In this document: positions 26,003 through 34,251 of the stretch, one piece after another | How positions within the stretch are numbered: the stretch's first letter is position 1 | How the letters are laid out: the number at the start of each line of letters is the position of its first letter | Source: Paenibacillus castaneae | GTDB lineage: Bacteria > Bacillota > Bacilli > Paenibacillales > Paenibacillaceae | DNA length: 64,000 nucleotides | Assembly: GCF_002884445.1 (NCBI RefSeq) | Contig: NZ_KZ614144.1 | Span: forward strand, 4,570,094 to 4,634,093 | Reading direction: 5' to 3' | Translations under genes and position numbers: made by a program | The notes under the pieces: model-generated | What the model was told of the DNA's origin: nothing | Database searches by the model: none | Seen by the model: only the letters and a program-made list of their open reading frames with translations

Positions 26003-27265
26003 TTATTCGACGCTGTTCTCCGCATTCTGTTTCTCCTGAATAAGAAATACACATACATACTGCATGACAGCCATGCCAAACAACACGATTGGCAGCCAGA
26101 TTGATGCCATGTCATGGGCCAGCACTAGAAGCAGCGTGATCGACACAACCCTTCCTACGTTCAGAAACAGCTCACGCATAACGACTGACTCCACGCGCAG
26201 CTGGCCTTTAAGCGGCAGCGTACCTATTAGTCTGTAATAGTAAGATGTCAGTGTATTTACGGCAAGCGGGTTGCATATCGAGAACAGAATCATAAACATC
26301 GCCACGGACCAGAATTCAACTTGTATGAGAAGCAATGATGCGCCGAGTGCGACGCCTGTTGTCGATAGCAATACGTATTTCCTCACATGCTCCTTCTGTG
26401 CCTTTCGTGAGATGACATAGCCAGTCGCAACAGTTAAGGCTGAGAAGAATACACCCAAATAACCGACCCAGTCCTCGCGGCCAACTGTCCGGAACAGCAT
26501 AATATTAGGCAAAAAAAGCATAATGCCTTGAAATAGCCCAAGTATAAAAAAGCTATAAAGTGCCTTTAGCCAGCGCTTGTTCTTGTGCATGACCAGCCCC
26601 ATAAACCGCAAGTAATAAGCTTTATGATGGGATTGGATCTTCGGTATGCGGAAGCTCACTAGCGCAGCAATAAGAAACATAATAAAGGCCAATGTAAAAA
26701 TAATAATATATCCCTGCAATCCTTCACTCCGCTGAATAATGAAACCCGCAAGCGCAGGTCCGGCAAGGCCGGCGGTATTGAATACAATCATATTAACAGC
26801 CAGAAACCGAATCCGGTTCGCTTCTGTCGATACATCGTATTGAATAACTAAATAACCAGTCCAATAAAATCCCGCAGCGAATCCGTTAAATATAGCAAAC
26901 CAAATATAATAATGAGCTACCTGCTCCTGAGCAATGACAACCATGAAATAGAAGATTGCAATCATAACAATACCTAGGCGATAAGTGACCATTCGATCTC
27001 GTTTTTTGGCAATCCATCCGCCGAGTGCGAACGCAAATGGCGTAACTAAAAACACTGTAATATTATACACGCCGTTCACGACTAGATTTTGCGTCAGCCG
27101 CCATAAATACAAATTAAGAAACAAGCCTGACATGGAAGCGCCAAATTGAAAACAGCAGTGAATCCACAACGCGGTAATTGCATCCTTCCCCAGCTTACTT
27201 TCAGGTGGTAGCGGAGCTCCCTTCAACATGCCTAATCTTGACCATAAACCCGATCCCATCCGCAT
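26003..27265 (-). CDS. MFS transporter
   Basis: A 420-residue membrane protein with about 12 hydrophobic helices. A short cytoplasmic N-terminus is followed by ALWIHCCFQFGASMSGLFLNLYLW. The inter-helix motif between TM2 and TM3 is GGWIAKKRDRM, the major facilitator signature. The central loop is polar (RIPKIQSHHKAYYLRF). It resembles the YoaB/YttB-like MFS group found in Bacilli, with no substrate assignable. The ribosome binding site is GGGAGAGG before the ATG at 27265. A cre-like sequence lies about 90 nt upstream. Confidence 0.87.
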   Translation of the reverse strand: MRMGSGLWSRLGMLKGAPLPPESKLGKDAITALWIHCCFQFGASMSGLFLNLYLWRLTQNLVVNGVYNITVFLVTPFAFALGGWIAKKRDRMVTYRLGIVMIAIFYFMVVIAQEQVAHYYIWFAIFNGFAAGFYWTGYLVIQYDVSTEANRIRFLAVNMIVFNTAGLAGPALAGFIIQRSEGLQGYIIIFTLAFIMFLIAALVSFRIPKIQSHHKAYYLRFMGLVMHKNKRWLKALYSFFILGLFQGIMLFLPNIMLFRTVGREDWVGYLGVFFSALTVATGYVISRKAQKEHVRKYVLLSTTGVALGASLLLIQVEFWSVAMFMILFSICNPLAVNTLTSYYYRLIGTLPLKGQLRVESVVMRELFLNVGRVVSITLLLVLAHDMASIWLPIVLFGMAVMQYVCVFLIQEKQNAENSVE

Positions 27266-27350
27266 TTGCAGCCTCTCCCGTTGCTCGCCAATTGGTTAAC
27301 GTTGTCTTTTTTGTTTATTTTATCACATACGTACGTTATCCTCTGTTCAA

Positions 27351-27364
27351 AGAAAGCGCTCTCT
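27351..27364 (-). promoter_or_regulatory. cre-like palindrome upstream of the MFS gene
   Basis: AGAAAGCGCTCTCT matches TGWAANCGNTNWCA at the core (GAAAGCGCT) but not at its first and last bases. It shares the half AGAAAGCG with the better site before the GH4 gene at 29852. A -10-like TAAAAT for the MFS gene lies downstream of it, without a good -35. Confidence 0.35.
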
Positions 27365-27516
27365 GCTTCAAAATTGTCTGTCTCCTTGCGTGTAGGCAGT
27401 ATAAAGAATGCTAATCACTGTTTTAATCCGTTGTTCGCATGATTCGACCTACATCTCCAACTTGAAAGAAAGGTGGAAAACGGCTTGCCCCGTCAAAACC
27501 TATTATTCAACAATTA

Positions 27517-27562
27517 AAAAACCCTTCTTCTCCTGTTGATTAACGGGAGCAATAAGGGTTTA
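27517..27562. terminator. Terminator-like hairpin in the 27.27-27.67 kb gap
   Basis: AAACCCTT...CTCCTGTT-GATT-AACGGGAG...AAGGGTTT forms an interrupted stem of about 15 bp. It is flanked by A-rich and T-rich tracts, so it could act on either strand. It lies 100 nt before the exonuclease gene, with no obvious gene ending into it from either side. Nothing else in this 405-nt gap is recognisable beyond the cre-like site and a 10-codon TTG-initiated frame near 27485. Confidence 0.5.
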
Positions 27563-27670
27563 TTTATTAAATAGAATGATTATATCTAGCACTTCTAAAG
27601 GGTTTACAGCTCTTTTTGTAGAATATTTAAGAGTCTACAATCTATTACTAGAAAAAGTGGTGAAACAACT

Positions 27671-28285
27671 ATGACAAAGCATTCCTATACCGTTATTGAT
27701 TTCGAAACGAGCGGGCTTGATCCTAAGAAGGATCGAGTCATCGAGATGGCGGCGATCCGCTGCGTCGATGGAGAGATCGCTAGTGAGTTCAGTACGCTCG
27801 TCCGCTATGATGGCAAGCTGTCTGCCAAAATTACAGAGCTAACCGGCATAACGGATGAGATGACCGCAACAGGCATGGATGAGGATACAGCATTTCGTAT
27901 ATTGAATCGCATGCTTGGCGATAACGTAATCATTGCTCATAATGCAGCCTTTGACCTCGGATTCTTACATCATTCCTTGCTTCGAATTGCAGGAAGGTCT
28001 TTTCATAACAGCTTTATTGATACATTAACACTAAGCCGAGCTAGACATGTATATCCTCATACACTATCGGATATGTGCAGCAGATATGGCATTCCATTAG
28101 TCGGCGGACATCGAGCGCTCAATGATGTCATCGCTTGCTGGGAGCTTTTCCGTAAGCTTGACGAGGAGCAGGCCGTTTCCGAGCAGCTTAATACGCTCGC
28201 TTATTTGAAGAAATTCGGTCCGCCGGCTTGGAGCCCGCCAGGGGCGAAGCTTCAAGCCATCGAACTGAAATACGCGGCTCGTTAG
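27671..28285 (+). CDS. DnaQ-like 3'-5' exonuclease
   Basis: A 204-residue DEDDh exonuclease. ExoI is TVIDFETSGLDPKKDRVIEMAAIR (Asp and Glu ligands), ExoII is VIIAHNAAFDLGFLHHSL (Asp), and ExoIII is VGGHRALNDVIACWELF (His and Asp), so all four metal/catalytic acids and the His are present. It resembles the proofreading domain of PolC or DNA polymerase III epsilon as a stand-alone protein. The Shine-Dalgarno (AAGTGGTGAAA) is weak. Its stop overlaps the stop of the convergent GH4 gene on the other strand. Confidence 0.9.
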   Translation: MTKHSYTVIDFETSGLDPKKDRVIEMAAIRCVDGEIASEFSTLVRYDGKLSAKITELTGITDEMTATGMDEDTAFRILNRMLGDNVIIAHNAAFDLGFLHHSLLRIAGRSFHNSFIDTLTLSRARHVYPHTLSDMCSRYGIPLVGGHRALNDVIACWELFRKLDEEQAVSEQLNTLAYLKKFGPPAWSPPGAKLQAIELKYAAR

Positions 28286-29778
28286 ACGCGCTCTTTCCCT
28301 TTATCTGATTCTCCCGCATTCTTGTTAGCGGCATCACGGTCCTGCTGCATCTCTTCCACTGTTTTCACTTTAAGGCGTGCTGCGCCTTGATAATCGCGTG
28401 TTGGGAGCAGCGGGCCCTCAATCAGGCGCTTCTTAGCTGCAGCGATCGAATCTGAATACTGCGGCAGCCACTTCTCCTGCGCTACCAGCATTTCATCGAC
28501 AAGCTGCCATATTTCATTTGGATTACATACAGCCCCCACTAGAGGATCCATCATGAACGCTTGCCGCAGCAGCTTATCATCGCCGTGAATAGCTGCTTCA
28601 ACTGCGAGGCGCTGTACCGAAATGCTTACATTGCATACGGCAGCAGCACCAAGCGGCAGGTCGCCGACTGTCGGCATTGATACGCCATTGCGGTCAACAT
28701 AACCTGGCGCTTCAATGATTGCGTCCGATGGCAGGTTGGCAATAACACCTTTATTCTCGACGTTAAAGTGACCTCGGTATACTCGTCCCGTCTCGAGCCC
28801 CTCAATAATGTACGAGCCATGCTCATGACTGCGCAGCTCACTCTTAAATTCATTCGCAGGGTCCTTCATCCAGTTCGGGAAATCCGTTTCGAACCAATTC
28901 CGGCCCTCTGTACAAATACGCAAGTAGCCGCCTGTTTCTCCGTTAATCCAAGAGCTAAGATCAATCCAATCATTGATTTCCTCCGGCCGCTTACGATACC
29001 AAGGCACATATTCGCTCAAATGACCGTTCGACTCGGTGCTGTAATAACCGAAGCGGCGCAGCATATCGATCCGAACCTTCTCCGTGCGGCTGAAATCCGG
29101 ATGCTTCTCGAATGCCTCAAGCAGCTTTCCCGTCAAATCCTCACCGTTATGCTTAATTTGGATATACCAGGTCTGATGGTTGATTCCTGCGCAAATAATA
29201 TCAACTTCCTCCTGCTTCAATCCAAACGCTTCAGCAATTTGCCAATGTCCGCCCTGTACACCATGACAAAGTCCAATCGTTCGCACTCCGCCGTACTTAT
29301 TGCATGCCCAAGTCATCATCGCCATAGGATTGGCATAGTTCAGCAGCAGCACATCTTCCGCAGCCACCTCGCGAATATCACGGCAAATGTTCATCATTTC
29401 GGCAATGCCCCGCTGCCCATACATGATCCCGCCGGCACAAAGCGTATCTCCGACGCATTGGTCAATACCGTATTTAAGCGGAATATCCACATCTGTTGCG
29501 AAAGCTTCCAACCCGCCAACTCGGATCGTACAAATAACGTACTTCGCATTCGCAAGCGCCTCACGACGATCTGTTGTCGATTGGATCTTTATCGATAAGC
29601 CATTTTCTTCAATATCTCTTTGGCAAAGAGCCGTAACCATCTCCAGATTATGTGCATTAATATCTGTAAATGCGATTTCGATGTTCTGAAACTCAGAAAC
29701 AGCAAGCAAATCACGCATCAATCCGCGCGTGAACCCGATTGATCCAGCACCGATAAACGCAATTTTGAATGTAGACAT
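28282..29778 (-). CDS. GH4 family glycosidase (alpha-galactosidase/glucosidase type)
   Basis: A 498-residue NAD- and metal-dependent glycosidase of family GH4. The Rossmann motif is IAFIGAGSIGFTRGLMRDLL. The family sequence RVGGLEAFATDVDIPLKYGIDQCVGDTLCAGGI follows. Substrate and metal loops are NYANPMAMMTWA, GLCHGVQGG (Cys and His near residues 174-175, binding Mn2+) and CAGINHQTWY. The CHGVQ form points to the alpha-galactosidase (MelA) or related branch over phospho-beta-glucosidases. The ATG follows TTGGAGG. The upstream AraC gene and a cre-like site suggest sugar-specific activation with catabolite repression. The 3' end overlaps the exonuclease gene by 4 nt. Confidence 0.92.
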   Translation of the reverse strand: MSTFKIAFIGAGSIGFTRGLMRDLLAVSEFQNIEIAFTDINAHNLEMVTALCQRDIEENGLSIKIQSTTDRREALANAKYVICTIRVGGLEAFATDVDIPLKYGIDQCVGDTLCAGGIMYGQRGIAEMMNICRDIREVAAEDVLLLNYANPMAMMTWACNKYGGVRTIGLCHGVQGGHWQIAEAFGLKQEEVDIICAGINHQTWYIQIKHNGEDLTGKLLEAFEKHPDFSRTEKVRIDMLRRFGYYSTESNGHLSEYVPWYRKRPEEINDWIDLSSWINGETGGYLRICTEGRNWFETDFPNWMKDPANEFKSELRSHEHGSYIIEGLETGRVYRGHFNVENKGVIANLPSDAIIEAPGYVDRNGVSMPTVGDLPLGAAAVCNVSISVQRLAVEAAIHGDDKLLRQAFMMDPLVGAVCNPNEIWQLVDEMLVAQEKWLPQYSDSIAAAKKRLIEGPLLPTRDYQGAARLKVKTVEEMQQDRDAANKNAGESDKGKERV

Positions 29779-29833
29779 GCCAATCAGCCTCCAAATATCG
29801 TTTAATAGAGTTATTAGTTTAAATCTCCTCTAC

Positions 29834-29865
29834 ATTGTAGCAACGATTATTAGAAAGCGTTATCA
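29834..29865 (-). promoter_or_regulatory. Promoter -10 and cre-like site before the GH4 gene
   Basis: The minus strand carries TGATAACGCTTTCT at 29865-29852, a near match to the CcpA cre consensus TGWAANCGNTNWCA. Downstream lies TACAAT at 29839-29834 as a -10 box. The -35 position overlaps the cre-like site and fits TTGACA poorly, as expected for an activator-dependent promoter (the AraC regulator) repressed by CcpA. Confidence 0.55.
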
Positions 29866-29913
29866 ATATTGTGACTATCTGCTTGCTTAAGTGTCAGAAA
29901 TCGTCACTTTTTC

Positions 29914-30828
29914 TTACTCTTCAATCCGTCCCCGACTGTCCAAATGCTGCGTATTGACCGAGTACCTATAAGCAATCGGCGTTTGATTCGAATATTTTTT
30001 GAACATGGCATGGAAATATTGACGGCTCCCTACACCTACATAATCACAAATATCAGTGATGGCTATATCGGTCTCACGGAGCAGCATTTTGGCCTTCTCC
30101 ATTCGCAGCTCCGTTAAATAACCAGTTAATGATTGGCCCTGCTGCGTGCGGAAAAGACGATGCAAATAACCCGGATGCAAGCTGACAGCCGCAGCTATAT
30201 CCTTAACTCTAATATCGCGGTCATAGTTATGATGCATATATTCAATGGCTTGCTTCATATAAAGATTAGCCGGATTAATGCCCTTCGCTTTCGCCTCATG
30301 ATGAATACGTGCAATTGTCACAATAAGCTGGGCGAACAATAGCTCCGTTCTCACATTCACACTTTTGCCGCGGCTATCAAGCTCCAGCACAAGACTCTTC
30401 AGTACGGGGTACAGATCGCTTTGGTCGCGTAAAAACAAATAAGAGGACGGCTCAGTGATCAAGCTGGCCACTAATTCATCCTCTAAAGCAAGCTGGCGCA
30501 TAGAAGGAAACGCCGTTTGACGTTCCCTGAAATCGAATTCTACGTTTAGCATTCGACAAGGTCCGCGCTCATCAACTGTAAGCCGATGAGGAATATTCGC
30601 GTCGAGAACAATAAATTCACCCTTCCCCAGTGTCATTTCACACGCCGGGGCTGCCTTGGTAGCCTCTACCTCGATTCCGCATTGACCAGAAATGACATAC
30701 ATGATTTCAATGGCATCATGGGTATGAAAGCTCATCGAATAATCCGCCCACTGCTTAAAATAATAAGCAAATACATGCGGATAGGAATCACCTGCCATCC
30801 ATTCCGGTTTAAAGAGCGTCTCGCTCAC
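29914..30828 (-). CDS. AraC-family transcriptional regulator with cupin sensor domain
   Basis: A 304-residue regulator. The N-terminal half is a cupin-like ligand domain (SFHTHDAIEIMYVISGQCGIEVEA, FIVLDANIPHRLTVDERGPCRML). The C-terminal 100 residues hold two helix-turn-helix units: RDIRVKDIAAAVSLHPGYLHRLFRTQQG and the AraC signature TDIAITDICDYVGVGSRQYFHAMFKKYSNQTPIAYR. I prefer the GTG at 30828 because GGAGG lies 8 nt before it; the ATG at 30834 is only 2 nt from that site. It is upstream of and co-directional with the GH4 gene, its probable target, and 33 nt downstream of the nucleoside phosphorylase gene. Confidence 0.9.
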   Translation of the reverse strand: MSETLFKPEWMAGDSYPHVFAYYFKQWADYSMSFHTHDAIEIMYVISGQCGIEVEATKAAPACEMTLGKGEFIVLDANIPHRLTVDERGPCRMLNVEFDFRERQTAFPSMRQLALEDELVASLITEPSSYLFLRDQSDLYPVLKSLVLELDSRGKSVNVRTELLFAQLIVTIARIHHEAKAKGINPANLYMKQAIEYMHHNYDRDIRVKDIAAAVSLHPGYLHRLFRTQQGQSLTGYLTELRMEKAKMLLRETDIAITDICDYVGVGSRQYFHAMFKKYSNQTPIAYRYSVNTQHLDSRGRIEE

Positions 30829-30861
30829 GAACATTCCCTCCTAGACCTACCGGCATTTTCT

Positions 30862-31584
30862 TTATTTGGCTGCTAGCTTAGCCATAGCGCGCAGCGCTGT
30901 TTCAATCTCTCTTTCAATCGCTTTCGCCACTGCATCTGTATGTGGATCATATTCGCCCGCCAGATCAGAATCCGCATAGCCGTCAAGCGCTAGGATCGCT
31001 CCTGCACGAGCGCCGCGCAGCGAAGCAATGACGTACAAAGCGGCAATCTCCATCTCAACGGCAATAGCACCCGCCTGCTTATATTGACGATGCGGAAATT
31101 CTACAACGCCAGAGAAAAACACATCAAGTGTTACAGTAATCCCTTTCTTCACAATACCTTCACTCTCAAGTGCTGATTCGTAAAGTGCCTCTGTAACTGC
31201 GCTGTCGGCAATAGCCGGAAAACCCGCAGGAACAAGCTGGTGTGTAAGCCCCTCTGCTCGAACGGCCGCCGTACTTACGACAAGGCTGCCTGCTGGGTGA
31301 TCTGCGGAATAGGACCCAGCGGTACCAACACGAATAAGAGTTGTCACACCGCCGCGAATAAGCTCCTCGAAGCATACGGCTGCGCCCGGCGAGCCTACGC
31401 CATGGCTCACTACTGCTAGTTGAACGCCTTCATAATCACCAACAAACGTCCGGTATTCACGGGCGTAAGCCAGCTCGCGAACATTGGTCAGCCTTTGTGC
31501 GATAACCTCCGCACGTCTCGGATCACCGCATACGATTGCATATGGCGGCAAATCAGCTGGATTTACTTCTAAAATCGGCAGCAT
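30862..31584 (-). CDS. Nucleoside phosphorylase (uridine/purine PNP_UDP family)
   Basis: A 240-residue trimeric or hexameric type nucleoside phosphorylase. Phosphate and ribose site motifs are AIVCGDPRRAEVIA, VVSHGVGSPGAAVCFEELI and TTLIRVGTAGSY. The segment AIAVEMEIAALYVIASLRGARAGAIL holds the Glu-Met-Glu ribose contact, and LDGYADSD follows. The GTAGSY and EME pattern points to the uridine phosphorylase/PNP group; base preference cannot be set by eye. It sits at the end of a nucleoside ABC transporter gene set, so it should cleave imported nucleosides to base and ribose 1-phosphate. It starts 3 nt after the stop of the molybdoenzyme-like gene. Confidence 0.9.
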   Translation of the reverse strand: MLPILEVNPADLPPYAIVCGDPRRAEVIAQRLTNVRELAYAREYRTFVGDYEGVQLAVVSHGVGSPGAAVCFEELIRGGVTTLIRVGTAGSYSADHPAGSLVVSTAAVRAEGLTHQLVPAGFPAIADSAVTEALYESALESEGIVKKGITVTLDVFFSGVVEFPHRQYKQAGAIAVEMEIAALYVIASLRGARAGAILALDGYADSDLAGEYDPHTDAVAKAIEREIETALRAMAKLAAK

Positions 31585-31587
31585 TGA

Positions 31588-32262
31588 TTAATCAAACTCC
31601 TTTTTGATCCATTCATCCTCGGGCATCATATTCTCATCGCTTGAGAAACGCTGCTCCTTGAAGGGATCTGCATAATTATGAAAGCCATTGCGCTCCCAGA
31701 AGCCTTCACGGTCTTCCTTCATGAACTCAATGCCAGTAATCCACTTTGCACTTTTCCAAAAGTATAAATGCGGCACAAGCAGCCGCAGCGGCCAGCCATG
31801 CTTGTCCGTCAGCGGCTCACCATCGAAGCGATGAGCAAGCAGCACATCCTCATGCAGCAAATCCTCCAGCGGTACATTCGTATCATAATCCTCATCCGCA
31901 TGAATCATCACGTAACGAGCATCCGGTTTAACGCCAAGATGCTTCAATAGCTCTGAGAAACGTACACCTTCCCACTCTGTATCGAGCTTGGACCAGCGTG
32001 TAACGCAGTGAATATCGCACTTGATCTTCGTCTGCGGCAGCGCCAGCAGCTCTTCGAAGCGGAATGAGCGCTCCTGCTCTACTTCTCCGAATACTCGAAG
32101 CGACCAGGTATTTATATCGTAGCGCGGAACTTCACCTTCATGCAGAATGGGGAAACGCTCCGTTACGGTCTGGCCTGGCGGCACGCGATGTGCAAGCTCA
32201 GGCGGAAGCTCTGTTTTTTTAACGGCAGTCACTTTTTTTAAACGCTCTGCTTTTTTATGCAT
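31588..32262 (-). CDS. Sulfite-oxidase-like molybdopterin oxidoreductase (YuiH-like)
   Basis: A 224-residue protein with the oxidoreductase molybdopterin-binding fold of sulfite oxidases, without the haem or dimerisation domains and without a signal peptide. Visible parts are WSLRVFGEVEQERSFRFEELLALP, the molybdenum Cys in IKCDIHCVTRWSKLDTEWEGVRFSELL, LTDKHGWPLRLLVPHLYFWKSAKWITGIEF and EDREGFWERNGFHNYADPF, all typical of B. subtilis YuiH. The substrate is unknown. The gene lies tightly inside the nucleoside set: 15 nt after the permease gene and 3 nt before the phosphorylase gene. The ribosome binding site is GAGGAGG. Confidence 0.9.
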   Translation of the reverse strand: MHKKAERLKKVTAVKKTELPPELAHRVPPGQTVTERFPILHEGEVPRYDINTWSLRVFGEVEQERSFRFEELLALPQTKIKCDIHCVTRWSKLDTEWEGVRFSELLKHLGVKPDARYVMIHADEDYDTNVPLEDLLHEDVLLAHRFDGEPLTDKHGWPLRLLVPHLYFWKSAKWITGIEFMKEDREGFWERNGFHNYADPFKEQRFSSDENMMPEDEWIKKEFD

Positions 32263-32276
32263 CCTGAGAACCTCCT

Positions 32277-33200
32277 CTACCTTGAGCTTTCATTCGATTT
32301 ACGCGCTTCCTGCATATAACCTTTGTCTTTGAAGAAAAGCATAGCCGCAATCGTAACGATATAAGGCAGCATCATAGTGAAATGAGTTGGCAGCGCGAAG
32401 CCCTGCAGCCTAATGCTCAGTGCATCCATAAAGCCAAATAACAAGCTGGAAGCAGCTACGCCAAGCGGATTGGACTGGCCCAGCATCGTTGCAACGAGCG
32501 CAATAAATCCTCTGCCAGAGGTCATGCCCTCTGTGAACATCGTTACATTGCCGAGCGAAAGCTGAGCGCCTGCAAGTCCGCATAATACGCCGCACATGAG
32601 CACTGCGCCATATTGAATTCGAGTTACTTTAATGCCAAGGCTCTTAGCGGCAGTTGGATTCTCACCAGCAGCCAGCAGGCGGAAGCCTGTAACCGTCTTA
32701 AAAAGAAACAGCTGCAATAATACAACAAGCACCAGAGACAAATAAACAAGTGGAGAATGCCCGGATAATACATCTCCCAGCCAAGGTATATCCTTGAGCA
32801 CAGGAATATCCCATTTGGGCAGGCCAACCATATCCTTGTTGTAGTATGCGCCTTTCACATTAAAGACCGCACGCAGTGAGAATGTCGTTAAGCCAAGCGC
32901 GAGGAAGTTAAGCGCGATCCCCACAACAATGACATTCGCCTTGAGTTGTATACTCATATAACCGAATAGAATAGAAAACAATAATGAGCAAAATACAGCA
33001 AATAGAACGGCTAGGAATACATTTCCGGTGAAATGATTGCCCACGATTGCAGAGAATGCTCCAATGAGAACAAGTCCTTCCAAGCCTACATTAAACAACC
33101 CTACACGAGCGCAAATTGCACCGCCAAGCGCAGCTAGCAATATAGGAGTAATCATTCGCAGCGTTGAAGCAAACAGCGAGACATCAAATATTTGATCCAT
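32277..33200 (-). CDS. Nucleoside ABC transporter permease (NupQ-like)
   Basis: A 307-residue permease of the BPD_transp_2 family with 8-9 hydrophobic helices (ITPILLAALGGAICARVGLFNVGLEGLVLIGAF at the start). The conserved VGLFNVGLEG and the cytoplasmic loop GENPTAAKSLGIKVTRIQYGAVLMCGVLCGLAGA are typical of the YufQ/NupQ and BmpA-linked permeases. ATG 33200 has GAGG 7 nt upstream and begins 1 nt after the stop of the partner permease; the longer frame to 33365 has no such signal. With its partner it should form the membrane channel for nucleosides captured by the BMP lipoprotein. Confidence 0.92.
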   Translation of the reverse strand: MDQIFDVSLFASTLRMITPILLAALGGAICARVGLFNVGLEGLVLIGAFSAIVGNHFTGNVFLAVLFAVFCSLLFSILFGYMSIQLKANVIVVGIALNFLALGLTTFSLRAVFNVKGAYYNKDMVGLPKWDIPVLKDIPWLGDVLSGHSPLVYLSLVLVVLLQLFLFKTVTGFRLLAAGENPTAAKSLGIKVTRIQYGAVLMCGVLCGLAGAQLSLGNVTMFTEGMTSGRGFIALVATMLGQSNPLGVAASSLLFGFMDALSIRLQGFALPTHFTMMLPYIVTIAAMLFFKDKGYMQEARKSNESSR

Positions 33201-33201
33201 A

Positions 33202-34251
33202 CTATGACCTCGCTTTCTTGCGCTTAAGGAATGAATAAGACAGCTTTGCCGATACGAATAAAATAAGTACAGCTTGAATAATGCTGGAAACCTCCAGAGG
33301 TACGTCAGTGTTGCGCTCCATGCCCATGCCGCCGGTTTGCAGCGCTGCCAGCAATATGGCAGCAACAGCAGTGCCGAGCGGGTGAGAGCCTGCTAGCAGC
33401 GTAGCCATAATACCGGACCAAGCATAACCAGGCGAGGTTAATGCGCTGTCTATATAACGATATTGGGTGCCGAGCACCTCTACAGAACCTGCAAGTCCTG
33501 CGAAGCCACCACTTACGAACATGCTGAGCAGCATCATTTTGCCGCGCTGTACGCCGCCGTAGCTCGCGAACAAAGGGTTGCCGCCCAGCATTCGAATCTC
33601 ATAGCCTTTAACAGTAAATTTCATAAAGAAGAAGAGCAGCACTGCTGAGACAGCAGCAATAATAAATCCGCCATGAACGCTCATCCCGTGGAACAGCTTA
33701 GGCAGCCATACGCTTTTGTCAATCATAACTGTTTGCGCCATCGCGGCAGAACCCGACCGATCCTTAAGCGGGTAGGATACGATATAACCTGCAAAAAGAG
33801 TAGCAATATAATTAAGCAATAAGGTCGTAATGAGCAAATTCATCTTATACTTGGCATCCAGCCAACCAGCAAAAGCAGACCATATTCCCCCGGAAATAAT
33901 TCCCGCCATAATGGCTGCTACAAGCTTAAACCAGCCTGGTCCCGGCAAATAAATAGCCGTCAGCGCAGCGCTCAGCGCACCGAGTACCATTTGTCCTTCC
34001 GAGCCCATATTAAAAAAACCAGCACGAAAAGCAAGCGCGACGCCAAGACCAATCAATATAATCGGCGTAGCTCTGCTAAGCGTATTCGTAAAAAAATAAA
34101 AGCTTCCAAAGGCGCCCTTCCACATTTCTGCGTAGGTGTCCATGACGGAGCCCCCGACGATGACGATAGCGATTGCGCCTGCCGCTAAGCCAACCAAGAT
34201 AGCTAGCAGCGGCTGCAGCATTGAACGTCCGAATTGTAACAGCTTATCCAA
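33202..34251 (-). CDS. Nucleoside ABC transporter permease (NupP-like)
   Basis: A 349-residue BPD_transp_2 permease. Helices include LLAILVGLAAGAIAIVIVGGSV, the conserved ATPIILIGLGVALAFRAGFFNMGSEGQMVLGAL, and the loop GGNPLFASYGGVQRGKMMLLSMFVSGGFAGLAGSVEVLGTQYRY. The start is TTG 34251, 8 nt after AGGAGG, and overlaps the ATPase gene by 8 nt, so translation is likely coupled. It pairs with the permease that follows 1 nt later. Confidence 0.93.
   Translation of the reverse strand: MDKLLQFGRSMLQPLLAILVGLAAGAIAIVIVGGSVMDTYAEMWKGAFGSFYFFTNTLSRATPIILIGLGVALAFRAGFFNMGSEGQMVLGALSAALTAIYLPGPGWFKLVAAIMAGIISGGIWSAFAGWLDAKYKMNLLITTLLLNYIATLFAGYIVSYPLKDRSGSAAMAQTVMIDKSVWLPKLFHGMSVHGGFIIAAVSAVLLFFFMKFTVKGYEIRMLGGNPLFASYGGVQRGKMMLLSMFVSGGFAGLAGSVEVLGTQYRYIDSALTSPGYAWSGIMATLLAGSHPLGTAVAAILLAALQTGGMGMERNTDVPLEVSSIIQAVLILFVSAKLSYSFLKRKKARS

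Noticed and set aside
25933-26115. N-terminal extension of the DinB-like protein into the MFS gene
   Set aside because: The extension is an out-of-frame reading of the MFS 3' end. AAGGAGG and ATG 25932 fit the family start.
28768-29598. 276-codon plus-strand frame antisense to the GH4 gene
   Set aside because: No family resemblance and no ribosome binding site, while the GH4 motifs on the other strand are complete.
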